64,000 nt of DNA, taken from positions 104,812,526 through 104,876,525 of the forward strand of contig OX638132.1 of assembly GCA_951804985.1 (NCBI GenBank), in the 5' to 3' direction. How positions within the stretch are numbered: the stretch's first letter is position 1; the number at the start of each line of letters is the position of its first letter. The stretch is from Dryomyza anilis. Taxonomy: Eukaryota > Arthropoda > Insecta > Diptera > Dryomyzidae. Below, one piece after another: positions 24,516-35,330 of this stretch. The translations under genes were made by a program, and so were the position numbers. Under the pieces are notes generated by a model. The model did not search any database, was not told the origin of the DNA, and saw only the letters and a list, made by a program, of their open reading frames with translations.

Positions 24516-25238
24516 TCAATTTCGAGACTCCGGTATAAAGGTGACCAGTGACTCTTCCATATCAAATGGCGCCAGCGAAGCACAAAAATCATCAAACATT
24601 ATTTGATCAGTCATCGAAGTATCCATTTCGGACATAAGTATTGCAACGAAATGCAAAATTTTCTCCTGATCCATGAAGTCAGCGTACATTTTGTGCAGCA
24701 ACTTAATAATGTCCTCTCGTGTAATACGACCATCCTTATTCGTATCGTACATATTAAAGAGTACTGCAAAGATAAACATTTCATATAATAATCAATATAA
24801 TTAAGCATTTAATTTACATCGATATTTCTTCTTCTTTGCCGTCTCAATTTGATCGGACTTCGTTCGCAAGGTATTCGAATTAAAGATACTCAAATAGGTG
24901 GCAAAGTCCACAAAACTCAGGGCCTTTCTATCGCCAAACATTGAGCTGAGTATGGTGGTAAAAAGTGGATTCGTTGCAAATACCGGCAATGAAACAAAAT
25001 TACGCTTGAAAAGGTGAGTCGGTGGATTATTCAGACCCGAAATTATACAGAAACGATCGTATAGATGCTGTATTTGACCAGGAGTTACTGAAAGCGAAAT
25101 GATTTATAGGCCTTTGAAACTCTTGTAATGCAATTACTTACGAACTGTGTTCCTTTGTAGTTCGTTTAAGAATGAATATGGTACGATGTGCTTGGAATGA
25201 TATCGACAGCATCCATTATTGCAGCAACAAGCGGACAT
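24516..25238 (-). CDS. Divergent calcineurin B / CHP-like EF-hand protein, 3 exons, 204 aa
   Basis: Spliced minus-strand gene: exons 25142-25238, 24818-25087 and 24516-24763 (97 + 270 + 248 bp, one continuous frame of 205 codons). Donors are GTAAGT and GTAAAT; acceptors are TTTCAG and TTGCAG; introns are 54 and 54 bp. The N-terminus begins MSACCCNNGCCRYHSKHIV, so the myristoylation glycine usual in calcineurin B/CHP proteins is absent and a cysteine cluster stands in its place. LTPGQIQHLYDRF matches the first-helix signature of the family. One canonical calcium loop is visible, DTNKDGRITRED, preceded by LLFNMY; it has Asp rather than Glu at position 12. EF1 (near NNPPTHLF), EF2 and EF4 (DTSMTDQIMFDD) lack key acidic residues. 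The family supplies regulatory subunits for phosphatases and Na+/H+ exchangers; the partner here is unknown. Length is normal for the family (about 170-200 aa). The divergence suggests a tissue-restricted, fast-evolving paralogue, which is inference. Confidence 0.85.
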
Positions 25239-25379
25239 TTTGGTATCAGTTTGTAATAACGTCTTTATCGAACAGAAATATTGAAATTATAATAAAGTTG
25301 ACAACAATTTCAAATTGTAAAAAAAAACTGGTCAGCAAGTAGTTAGGAAGAAAATGGGAATTCCCAATTCCTAAGATTT

Positions 25380-26360
25380 TGAAAAACGGATTAAAATGGA
25401 TTAAAAGATTTTCATTGCTACGGAAAAATTATATTAATCGCGTGTCTGTTTTTGATGGCACGGACACGCACGGTCACAGCACGAGCACGAGCCCGACGAC
25501 TAAATTTACAGGCATGCACGAGAAGCACGATAAAGAACGGGATTTAAAAAGACACGAAGAAACACGGAAAACACGACAACACAAAATAAGGACGGAAAAA
25601 CATGAAAAAGCAGGCGAAACGTGAAAAATAATACTGGAACCGTTTGGATTTTTGGAAACGGAATCGTTCTTAAAAATGCGTAGAACCAGAACTGGAATCG
25701 GAACTCATATTTTTTTTGTTTTTTTTTGTTGGAATGGGAACAGCTATTATAAAAATCTTGGAACCAGAACCGGAACAGATATTATAGTCCCTGTCCCGTT
25801 ATTGAAAAATGTATGGAACCGGAATCGAAACCCATTTAATTTTTGGTTGGAACTGGAATCGGAACCACAATTTTAAAAATGTTGGAACCCGAACCGGAAC
25901 CGATATTCCAAAAAGCTTTAGTTCCTGTAATAAATAATTTAAAAATTAAGTTTGATACTGTTCTCTTAAATCCATAAGTAAAACTAAAACAACAGATTTT
26001 GGAGGCATGTGCACGACAATAACTAGCACGAACCTAGAGATATCCTTCGGACGTGACACGAAAATAGCACGGCACACGCCCTCTAGTCAAAATGATTAGT
26101 ATAATACACCCAATTCTAGGACAACGACGTATTAAAGTTACTGGTATGTTCCATATAAACGTGACAGAACTAGGACCGATTAATATAATTTTCTCATACA
26201 TGCGGGATTTGAGGTAAGACGGACTGATATTATTTAGAAATAAACAGACGTCATTTTGAATTTAGCTCTATTAAGCGACGAAATTGAACGAACGGACAAA
26301 GAAAAACAAGAAACTGTACGAAGTATTTATTCAAAATTAGGCTATACAGAATAAGAACGG
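25380..26360. repeat. Degenerate GGAACCGGAA / GCACG-rich repetitive DNA
   Basis: Words like GAACCGGAAC recur about every 80-90 bp at 25660-25910, while CACGA/GCACGG words dominate 25450-25620 and 25990-26090. Related GGAACCGTAA words occur at 49990-50330 and 51898-52200. Element boundaries were not found. Confidence 0.4.
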
Positions 26361-26367
26361 ATAACTA

Positions 26368-26667
26368 CACACAGAAATATCTGCTTTTGGCAGGTCGGAA
26401 GAATAAAAAAAGTTGGTTGTATCAACTAACTTCATTCGGTTAAAACGAATGGTTTACGATGGTGCCGTATAAGCCTATACACTTGAAATGTTCGTCTATA
26501 CACACGCCAAATCTGTACTAAATTGTTCTAAAACAGTTCGAAATTGGTTGCTGTACAAACTACAACTCTTCTCATTTTGACATTAACAACCGATTAAGCG
26601 GCTGAGAGTACCGAATCAGTTGGTTGTGCAAGGAGTTGGTTGGCGCAACAAATCACTATTCTGTGTG
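26368..26667. mobile_element. 300-bp TA-flanked MITE (CACACAGAA ends)
   Basis: TA at 26366-26367 and 26668-26669. Inverted ends CACACAGAAATATC and, from the right, CACACAGAATAGTG. The body has ACCAACTAAC / GTTGGTTG words. An incomplete relative lies at 27585-27795. Confidence 0.75.
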
Positions 26668-26673
26668 TATTTA

Positions 26674-27559
26674 CACCCAGAAAAAAATCATGGTAAATTG
26701 ATAGTATTTCAATAGAAAAACAATAATTTATACCATTAAAATTGGTCAATAGGATGCGTCCCATTAGTTCAGTAATATTGAAACTGTTAATACAATGTGT
26801 GGTTGTACCATAAATTTAATAATGTGATATTTTAATTACAATAAGAAAGACCTATATAAATTTAATAATACGTATTATTAATTTTATGGTAAAGTCGAAT
26901 TACATTTTCCTAAAAATTTATTAAAACAAAAATGTATTTTAGTTAATTTATTGTATAATTTATTTTCTTTAAATGTCGAAATTTATATTCACTTTTACAA
27001 CACACACAAAAAAAAAAAACACTTCTTGCTGCAAAAGATTATAAAACATTTAATGTTTGCTTTTGTTTCCAATAATTGATTGTAGTACTTGAGTCTGCAG
27101 TTATTTTTGAGTCCGTTGCCATAATAGAAGTTCGATAAATTATTTATTTTCTGTAATAAATACAAATATAAATATAAATAAATATATAAATATAATTTAT
27201 TTACATTAAATACATTAAGTCCTTACCAATGTCGCGTTTAATAATGTGGTTTATTACAAGAAATACATGCGACCATTTTGAGTAAACACGCAGAATGATG
27301 TACAAAACAAACATGTTTGAATTCGTTTTATGTTTTTTTACATCACGTTTATTATTATAGGAGGAAACCATTAAAACAACAGTATTTATTCTATTTAAAA
27401 TAATAATATCGAAATATTTAAATTTATGGTAGTGTATTTTTCAAATACTATTGAATTAATTAGAAAACTTTTGATATAAAAAGAAAAAACTATTAATACT
27501 GAACCATAAGATCAATGGTCGTACCATAAAGTACTTAATGGTACATTTTCTTTTGAGTG
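26674..27559. mobile_element. 886-bp TA-flanked MITE (CACYCARAARAAAA ends), copy 1
   Basis: TA at 26672-26673 and 27560-27561. Ends are CACCCAGAAAAAAATCATGG and, from the right, CACTCAAAAGAAAATGTACC. It aligns along its length with 38552-39218 in reverse and has about 190 bp extra near the left end. No coding capacity. Confidence 0.85.
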
Positions 27560-27584
27560 TAGAAATCTATAATAAAAAAACTGG

Positions 27585-27795
27585 AAATATTCTATTCTGT
27601 CTATGTTAGTAAGACTTGAGAATTGAAATATAAAATACATGTGGTTGTACCAACTAACTTCATTCAATTATATCGAATTGTCTACAAATTTGTTGGCGGA
27701 TCTGCCATATTAGCCTATACTCTTGAAATATTAGTCTATACATACTCCCAATTGTTGTAAACCTGTTCTAAATTGTTCTAAAACAGTTCGTAATT
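27585..27795. mobile_element. Fragment of the CACACAGAA-type MITE
   Basis: GTGGTTGTACCAACTAACTT, GCCTATACTCTTGAAATATT and TTCTAAAACAGTTCG match the body of 26368-26667 in the same orientation. The ends are not intact. Confidence 0.6.
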
Positions 27796-28003
27796 GTTTG
27801 CAGTAGTATAGATTGTAAAAAAAGATGAAAACACCACAATGCATTAATTCATCCACATTTCGTAAAATGTCAATTTCAATAATATTACGTCAAGTTAATA
27901 ATTGTATATCAATTGAACCTAGAGATATCCTTCATTCGCACTAACTGTTTTCTAATCACAATCAATGTGGTATAAAATAAAAAAAAAATTAATCCTGATA
28001 TAT

Positions 28004-28157
28004 TAATAATAATAATAATAGTTTGGCACTACAGTTCTCTAAGAACTTAGGCCGAGCTCCCTCACCATTTTGAGCTGTGTGTGTTATATTTGTACTCAAA
28101 GTGATGGTACATACAGTTTATTGCCGAATCCGAACGGCGGTTGAGAGCTACATATTA
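28004..28157 (-). mobile_element. 5'-truncated SINE (3' half only)
   Basis: From the simple AATAATAATAAT tail through GTTTGGCACTACAG, CTTAGGCCGAGCTCCCTCACC and CCGAATCCGAACGGCGG it matches the 3' half of the full SINE at 31655-31959. The tRNA-like head is missing. Confidence 0.75.
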
Positions 28158-28364
28158 AATCGTTTTTTTGAAATGAATACATTTTCTCTGGACTAAGATA
28201 AACATGAACATGTACTATGTTGGATTAATTTCAGACACATTCTATATTTCTGAAGAAAGAAAAACTCCAAAAATGAAGCAATTGTGGTGTCTGAAAATTC
28301 TCAAAAATGTGAATGTTTTAAGAATATTTTAAAATTACCAAAAAACGATAATCTCTTTAAAGCG

Positions 28365-28815
28365 TGTGCACTACCCAAGTTTCTGTAGCCTTTTTAGGAT
28401 CTTTTCAGTGCTCAAATATGAGTGTTTTAGAAGTAATAAAAGTGTCAAAAATATGAAGATTTTTGGGCTCATAAAATGGTCTCTACCCAGGTGTTGGGAG
28501 TCTTTATGGGCTCTTTTAAGTGCTCATATATGAGTATTGAAGGAATAATAAAAGTGTCAGAAATATGAGGGTTTTTGTGCTCATAAAATGGTGCCCACTA
28601 CCCAGGGATTGGGAGCTGTTTTGGGCACTTTTTAGTGCTCAAATATGAGTGTTTTATGTGTAATAAAAGAGTCAGAATATGAGGGATTTTGGGCTCATAA
28701 TATGAGGCCCTCTACCCAGGAGTTGGGAGCCTTTTTGGACTCTTTTAAGTGCTCATATATGAGGGTAACACTCACAAATATGAGTAGGAGTATTAAAAGA
28801 CTCAAAATGTTTGCT
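28365..28815 (+). repeat. 114-bp satellite, about 4 units
   Basis: The landmark CTACCCAGG-GTTGGGAG recurs at about 28371, 28484, 28598 and 28712 (period about 114 bp), each followed by CTCTTTTAAGTGCTCATATATG and TGAGTGTTTTA-AATAAAAGTGTC. Related monomers occur at 31480-32035 and 34840-35320. Confidence 0.85.
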
Positions 28816-29625
28816 GCGTACCGATATCGGCTCCAGATTTTGACAAATTACATGTCAAACATTTCAAAAAAAATATATGTAAAATGAAGTTTAAATATTT
28901 CTACAAAATTTTTAAGAATCAAAGAAGACATTTTATAATGTATAACTTTATCTTGATATTTTTAATTTAGTAAAAAATATCAACGAAATCTACCGATTTG
29001 TTTTGAAGTTGTATAATTTTTTTCAAAAAAGTGCATTTTTGTTCACCGTGCGACAATTAAGCATGTCATAAGGACAATAACCCTTTCGTAGCGGCTATTT
29101 TCATACGAATTCCGATTTAGTAATTCAAATCGAATTCGATATCGCAGTACGACATCATAAGAACCAAGCAAAACAGAATTTTGACAGATTTGTGTCGAAA
29201 CAGACACTCTTGATGATGAAGTGTTTTCCCGATTCTTAAAAGATAAATATGTCTAAATATTCTATATGGAATTGTTATCTCTATTGAAAAGTTGACTCGA
29301 ACTACCCAAAAATTTAAAACCATTCGGAATTATTTAAAAATACTTCGAAAATTAAAAGATTTCTATGTTATTCTATAAAATTAGTGTATATTGAAATATG
29401 ATGTAACTTTGAATACGACTTGCGTGGTAATGTTTTCAATACTTTACCCCAATATATAAATCATTTAAATTGGTACACAATTCTATCATCATTCTCATCA
29501 TCATCTATTAATCAGTCAACAGTCTTTAAATTTAAATTTGAATTTAAAAATTTGTCCATAATTAAAATGATGTTTATCTGCAATTTTGAGTTAAACGTTA
29601 ATCATAACATTTTGCAAATTCCATA
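28816..29625. other. AT-rich intergenic DNA
   Basis: Short frames only. Nothing recognised. Confidence 0.4.
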
Positions 29626-30480
29626 AAATGATTCCGCAAATGACCTAACCAAGTGGACTCGACGCGGAACGGCCAAAAATTGCTCATTGTCCCAACAATA
29701 AATAAGCAGTGAATGTCATGCGTGATAAAAATCACACGCAATTTGTTAAGTTTTATGCCTTTTACAGTTGAGCGCAAATAAATAATTAAAATGACCAAAT
29801 AAAAATTCCTGCAAAGTGTTCGAACTACCTACCACACGCATAGTTGTTTCGTGCCGCCATACATCGTCCATCCAACTGCCAAATGATAAAAAAGCGGCTA
29901 AAAATTAAAACTCATAAAATTTGGCCGTTTATTCTTTGAAAATTTGTCATAAATTTGTGTTGCTGCTTTTTTCGGCCATGGCCCTCGAGCAGGGTATTGG
30001 AGGGAACGTGGGGCAGCGCGCGTTGTTAAAAGGTTAAAGATCTAAGAAACATGGTTAATTAAAACGGGAAAATAGCGAATAGATGGCACGTACGTTGCGT
30101 TGCGTTACGTTACGGCGTTAATTGGCTGGATTTAAAGCGCGTAATTAATTAGAATTTTTTGGAGCTTTGAACGAGCATACACTGATGTGCCTCGGATGAT
30201 ATGAGATATGAAGGTTCATTTAAGTGCGTCGAGGAGGTTCTGCACGTCCATGTTCACGTTGATTACGGGCCACACAAGAGGCTCCTCAGCACGGTCTATG
30301 GATGCCGCCAAAGAGATTAGCGACTTTAATAGTTCCACGTTGTGTCATCCGTGCTAATTGTTTTTTGGTCCTTTTCTTCAAGTTTTTTTTTGTTCTCAGT
30401 TCGTTGCTTAACTCTTTTGTTTGCAACATGAAGTTTGTCGCTTCAGTCTTTTGTTTAAGGTTTAAGTTTCTCGCTTAAGT
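29626..30480. other. Unique island, candidate regulatory DNA
   Basis: GC-richer non-repetitive DNA with clustered ATAAAA/TTTAT and TAATTAATTA sites, a GTTGCGTTGCGTTACGTTAC run near 30092-30111 and TTAAG-rich sequence at the right end. No coding frame. Confidence 0.35.
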
Positions 30481-30722
30481 CTTTAGTTTAGTTAATTCTT
30501 TTTTTGAATTTGGTGTCCAATTGAAATAAGAATATAATAAGAATATAAAAATACAATGAATAAAAAAAAAAATGTTAATGATTAAAAAAAAAAATCTCGA
30601 AGGTAGTTTAAATCATTTACAAAATTTGTACCTAACAGAAAGACAAGAAAGCAACAACGTTTTAAAAATCATAATTTTTTTACTAAAATTAAAAATAAAA
30701 AAGATGTTGTTTTAATATGAAT

Positions 30723-30858
30723 GGCGCATATTCATAGATAATTTAGATTTAATTTTAAAATTAAAGTCGACTTTTTTGACAATTTTCAGAAAAAAAATGT
30801 GAAAAAGCTGATTTTAAATTTAAAGTCAACTTTAAAATATTTATGAATATGCGCCAAT
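30723..30858. mobile_element. Short fold-back MITE (GGCGCATATTCATA ends)
   Basis: Inverted ends TGGCGCATATTCATA and TATGAATATGCGCCA, with further complementary TTAAAGTCGACTTT / AAAGTCAACTTTAA inside. AAT flanks both ends (possible 3-bp target duplication). About 135 bp in all. Confidence 0.7.
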
Positions 30859-30981
30859 TGTTTTAAATTTGAATACCAATTGTTTTAAATTTAAGTAAAT
30901 ACTTTGTTTTGTTGTCATTTGTGATTAATTTTAACAGAATTTCATTTAATTTTAACACATTTTTCCTTCATATCCATAATA

Positions 30982-31465
30982 ACACTACCCAACACGATAG
31001 TTGTCATGGAAATCCCATATATCAATTCTTCGCTGGTGCTAAGTTTGAATGCATACTCAGTTTTTTTCTTTTACGCAACGTTTTTGAGAAAATTTCAATA
31101 GTCTTTTAAAGCCGTTCTCACCAACTACTTAGAATATTATATAATAGTTTTGTGAAAAAATAATTTAACAAAAAAACTTACAGACTAATTTTAATATAAT
31201 AATGCATGGTAACATTCCAATAGGTTTTAAAGATAATTGGATCTAAACACGGAAATTTTCGTTTTTTTTTTTTTAGAGATTTTTTAACCATTAAGGATTT
31301 AATGATAAACAAAAAATTGATGTATGGTTATCTGGAGCATAGTCCAAACTAACTATCAAAATTATTAACTTTTTTCAAAAAATCAAAATCAGCAACCAAA
31401 ATTATATAGAATTGATGTATAGGATGTCCATGGCAAACATTTTTTCTCGTTTTGTTGAGTAGTGT
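30982..31465. mobile_element. 484-bp MITE with ACACTACYCAACA ends
   Basis: Left end ACACTACCCAACACGATAG, right end read inward ACACTACTCAACAAAACGAG. Interior words TGCATACTCAGTTTTTTTC and AATTGGATCTAAAC are shared with 43913-44265. Right-end-like sequence is also at 4777-4800. Confidence 0.7.
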
Positions 31466-31479
31466 AATTAATTTATGGG

Positions 31480-32035
31480 TTTTTGTGCTCATAAATGCGT
31501 GCTCTATACACAGGTTTCGGGACATAGTTTTGGTTATTTTAAGAGCTTAAATATGAATGTTTTAGGAGTTTTAAAAGATTTATAAATGCGAGAGTTTTTG
31601 GGCACATAACATCGCGCACTCTACCCTGGATTCGGGAGCCTTTTTGAGCTCTTTAATAATAATAATAGTTTGGCACTACAATCCTTTAAGAACTTAGGCC
31701 AAGCTCTCTCACCATTTTAAGCTGTGCGTGTTATATTTGTACTTAAAATGGTGGGACCTACTGTTTATTCCCGAATCCGAACGGCGGGTGAGAGCTTTTC
31801 ATAGGCAATGTTTTACTCTCGTAGGTTTGCTATTTACTGCCGTGAGGTAGCGCGGTATAGAAAAATGTTTCTATGAAATGATGTTGTTAGCCTCAGTCCA
31901 GACTTGAACCGGACTTGAATCGCAGTCCAACGCACTAACCACTGAGCTACCGCTGCTACTTTGAGCTCTTTTAAGTGCTCATATCTAAGGAACGCATTTA
32001 AGCGCAATAAAGGACTTAAATAACTGGTATCAGAG
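31480..32035 (+). repeat. 114-bp satellite block interrupted by a SINE
   Basis: About two diverged monomers related to 28365-28815, with GGGAGCCTTTTTGAGCTCTTT disrupted at 31655 by the SINE and resuming at 31960. Confidence 0.75.
31655..31959 (-). mobile_element. tRNA-derived SINE, full length, 12-bp target duplication
   Basis: Reading the minus strand: a tRNA-like head with A box TAGCTCAGTGG (31939-31949) and B box GGTTCAAGTCT (31900-31910), a core containing TTTCATAGAAACATTTTTC, then a 3' region CCGTTCGGATTCGG...GAGCTTGGCCTAAG and a TTATTATTATT tail. TTTGAGCTCTTT occurs at 31643-31654 and 31960-31971 as the target duplication. The 3' region resembles the 3' end of a LINE common in fruit flies (from memory), the expected source of its reverse transcriptase. 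RNA polymerase III would transcribe it. Confidence 0.92.
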
Positions 32036-32290
32036 ATTATTTTTGTATTACATTCCTCTACAGTACAACTATATTTATACATTTTTGAAAATTGTATTCA
32101 AAATGGCTTTTACAACCAGTCAAAGTATCAACTCCAAAATCGTTTCTAAGTTAATTTCTTTCTATATAATAACTCGAATTATATTTCATAACTTCTTTAC
32201 TCCGTTTTCAGATGTTATTCACAATAGTGATGCTGCTGCAATCAAAAAATGTCAAATATCAAACAGAGCGTTATTTAATTAGCCGCACTT
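32036..32290. other. AT-rich intergenic DNA
   Basis: Nothing recognised. Confidence 0.3.
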
Positions 32291-33570
32291 AATTTTTACT
32301 GCAGTCTGGCAACACCACTTGCGCGGGAACGGATATTACGACGGTCGTCGTGTTTATTCGAGTTTAATGAAATTGCTCTCGACGTAGTGACGCGTAATTA
32401 TAATAATTATGTGTAAATTATACGCGACAGCAGCTGTTGGTTGCCATTGCGGGTTGTCATAAAATGCCGACCGAATACCCCGTTATCTTTTCAATTGCCA
32501 TCTGAAGCGCATAATGGCAACGACAACCAGCGCAATTACGCTATTAATATTTTTAATGTACGAAAAATGATGCCTTAATAAAATCAGCGGCAAATGAAAA
32601 TTTAGTAGCGCAAATAGAAAACGTCTAAATTTCAAAAAAAAAAACGAAAAAAAAAATCTAAAATGTTTAAATCAAAAGAGTAACGTTGTTCAAAAACGTG
32701 TCTGCCACATGCAAAACTGGTTGCCAGGTATTTAAATTTTATATGTTTTTTACTAGTGTTGCACGTAATTAGCCTCAATTTAATGTTTGTACTTTGCTGC
32801 TTATTATGATTATGTTAATTATTTTTAACATCTCTTTTTCTAACAAAAGATGCTTGTTTTGCGTAAATTCGTTAAAACGCTTGTCGAATGAAGTGACTGC
32901 GGTTGACACTGTTGAACTTTGGCCAAAACACGTTTGGCATTTTTCGACCTGCCTGGCTGCCTGTGGCAAGTTTTATTCGACGGGTTCAATGTTGGCAGTT
33001 GGCAGACTTGGTATTTTGATTGTAGTACCTACAACATGTAGCAGAACATGTTCGAAAATAGTGTTTTACAAAAAACTTAAAACAATTCTTAAAACTTTAT
33101 CGAAAGCGCGCTGGTTCTTAAATCAGAACTGCTGCCATAAAGAGTCACATGCAAAATTTATTTTATTTCCTCTGCCTTGGCTGAGAGCGCTTATCGCGCG
33201 CGTTGGCAACTAATTAGACATGTAAAATAAGTCGTTGGCTAAGAGTTCGTGTTAATTAATTGGCCATATAAGCAGAAGGAAGCAAGGAAGGCAGCAGCAA
33301 AGCGCAGACCGTCCAAAAGAGTAGCAACAACTGGGCATTTTACCCATGATCCTGGTTGTTTTTTTTAAATTTAATTTTTGTTGTTATGCGTTGGTTACTT
33401 TGTCGCAGATGCTGACGTCGATTAGAACCGCATGAAGTGGTCAGTGCGACCGGCAGCAGCGACAGCAAAAACTGCGGACTTACGCAACGCCGATAACTTA
33501 ACTCGAGACCTTAACTCGTTCAAGTATTTGTTTTTATTTTTGTTTTATTTGTAGCTTAATTTAAAGGGCG
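32291..33570. other. Unique island, candidate regulatory DNA
   Basis: One of the longer non-repetitive islands, with GTAATTATAATAATTATGTG, TTAATTAATTGG and GCGCGCG words. A 139-codon plus-strand frame at 32794-33213 has no domain, splice or promoter support and is treated as chance. Confidence 0.35.
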
Positions 33571-33689
33571 ACAGAAGGTCTAGCATTGATGCTCTAAAGC
33601 ACTCCTGGGACTAAAAGCACATTTTGCTAGAGGCCATTAATACAAATAATTTGGATATTTCGGTTTCCACACCCCGGATCGAAGAAAAA

Positions 33690-33955
33690 GCAGTACCGAA
33701 ATTCCAAAAGTATTTAACCCAGACAGGATCGAGGCTGTTCAAGAACCCTTTCCTTGACATATTTCATACAGAGTTTGTATAAAAAGCTCTCTGTTTTCTG
33801 TCCGTTCCCCAGATATGGCGTGAATCTGCCATACAAATTTCACAAAAATTTACAACCTGCTATACACTTCCCAAAATTTTATATATATCTGTGCGTTTCC
33901 CGGAAATATGCCCGAAATATTCCAGAAAATGACAAAAAATTTGTCTCGGGAGGCA
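33690..33955 (+). repeat. About 270-bp repeat unit, single copy
   Basis: Contains the family landmarks CAGGATCGAGGCTGTTCAAG, TGTTTTCTGTCCGTTCCCCA, GGCGTGAATCTGCCATA, ACACTTCCCAAAATTTTATA and GAAATATGCCCGAAATATTCC. Other copies are at 48650-49120 and 54830-55590. Its plus frame is open. Confidence 0.75.
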
Positions 33956-34080
33956 CAATTTTCGTTTTCGATAATCTTTAATGATACGAAAACGATAGGG
34001 TTCTCGATAATAACAAAGCTAACTAGAATGATATTTTGTTTTTATCATTATTGATATGGAGTTGATATCGATAAACCAAT
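33956..34080. repeat. CGATA-rich dispersed repeat, copy 1
   Basis: Words AATGATACGAAAACGATAGG, TCGATAA and GAGTTGATATCGATAAACC match 46075-46225 in reverse. Confidence 0.55.
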
Positions 34081-34199
34081 TTTAAATGTTCAGAAAACTT
34101 TTGACGTAAAATCTAAAGATTATTTCACCGGATTTAAAATTATTGTCAAATGGTTTATATGGTAGTCAGAAATGTAATATAGGGGTATTTCCATCATTT

Positions 34200-35330
34200 G
34201 ATTGAATTCAGAACGAATTTATTATTTTAGAAAAGAGCCCTGAGAAATAGACTCATAAAAGTTTCTCATTTAATACTGTTTTCGGAGCTTTCCAAGATAT
34301 TACTCATAAAAGAGTCTTATTTAGGAGTTATTGAGCAGCCCTTATAAATTAGACTTCTAAAAGAATCAAATTTAAAATTGTTTCTGAGAGCTCAGAAAAT
34401 AGATTCATAATAGTTATATATTTAAGATTGTTTTATGAGCACTCCAAAATTGAAGAAGAAGCCCTCTCAAATGAAACTCATAAAAGCGTCAAATTCATGA
34501 GTATTTTAGGAGCACTCATGAAAGTGAGTCACAAGGAGCCTACTTTTTAAATTGATTCGTTTTGGATTTGAAATCAAATACAAATTTAGTTGATTAGTGT
34601 AAATATTTCATAGCTGAATAAATATTTCATGGATTTACTTAAAATGAATACATATTTTCTTGGATGTGAGGGGCCCTATTCTCGTTTGATGAGAAATTTA
34701 AAATGAGAATGAAAATGAGATAAAAACTATTTTAATAATCTGTTAATAATATAAAAAATAGTTTTTGTCTCATTCTCATTTCATATTTCTCATCAAACGA
34801 GAAATGTTAATGCATTAAAAGTGGAGTCTAAAAAGTTTCAAAAATATGAATGTTTTAAGAATATTTAAAATGGTGATAAATATGAGAATGTGGACATAAT
34901 TGCAATAATTTTAATTTTATTATTATCCTTTACCGAAGTTTCGAAGTTTTTGCGTTTTTGTTTAGTACCAATTATGATTGTCTTAGGAATATAAAAAAGT
35001 CATAAATATGACTGTTTTTGGGCTAATAATCGTGCTTTCTACATAGTGGTTGGAAGTATTTTTGGCTCTTCTAAGTACTCATATATGAGTGTTTTAAAAG
35101 TAAATAAAGTTTCATAAATATGAGTGTTTTAAGGTCGGACGTCTTTTTGAGCTCTTTTGAATATTTTATGAATATTAAGAGTCTCATAAATATGAGGGTT
35201 TTTGGGCTCATAAAATGATACTCTCACCCAGGAGTCGGGAGCCTATTTGGGATCTTTTAAGTGCTCATAAATGAGAGTAACACTCATAAATATCAGCCAT
35301 TTAGAAGTCTTAATAGTTTCAAAATGTTTG
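34200..35330. repeat. Diverged 114-bp satellite territory
   Basis: 34840-35320 has recognisable monomers (GGGCTCATAAAATGATAC, AGGAGTCGGGAGCC, TTTTAAGTGCTCATAAATG). 34210-34530 carries scrambled related words (GAGCACTC, ACTCATAAAAG). Confidence 0.6.
34679..34803. mobile_element. Near-perfect long hairpin (fold-back)
   Basis: Arms begin TCTCGTTTGATGAGAAAT and end ATTTCTCATCAAACGAGA. Complementarity extends about 50 bp inward through AATGAGA and ATAGTTTTT to a short AT-rich loop at about 34733-34750. Confidence 0.85.

Noticed and set aside
25379..25876. Plus-strand frames with His/Lys/Thr or Gly/Thr/Asn repeats
   Set aside because: Follow the degenerate CACGA and GGAACCGG repeats. No conserved domain.
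31895..31959. tRNA gene on the minus strand
   Set aside because: The tRNA-like head continues into a SINE body with target duplication and tail.
32794..33213. 139-codon plus-strand frame
   Set aside because: Hydrophobic start but no coherent domain; located in an island better read as regulatory. Not strong enough to call.
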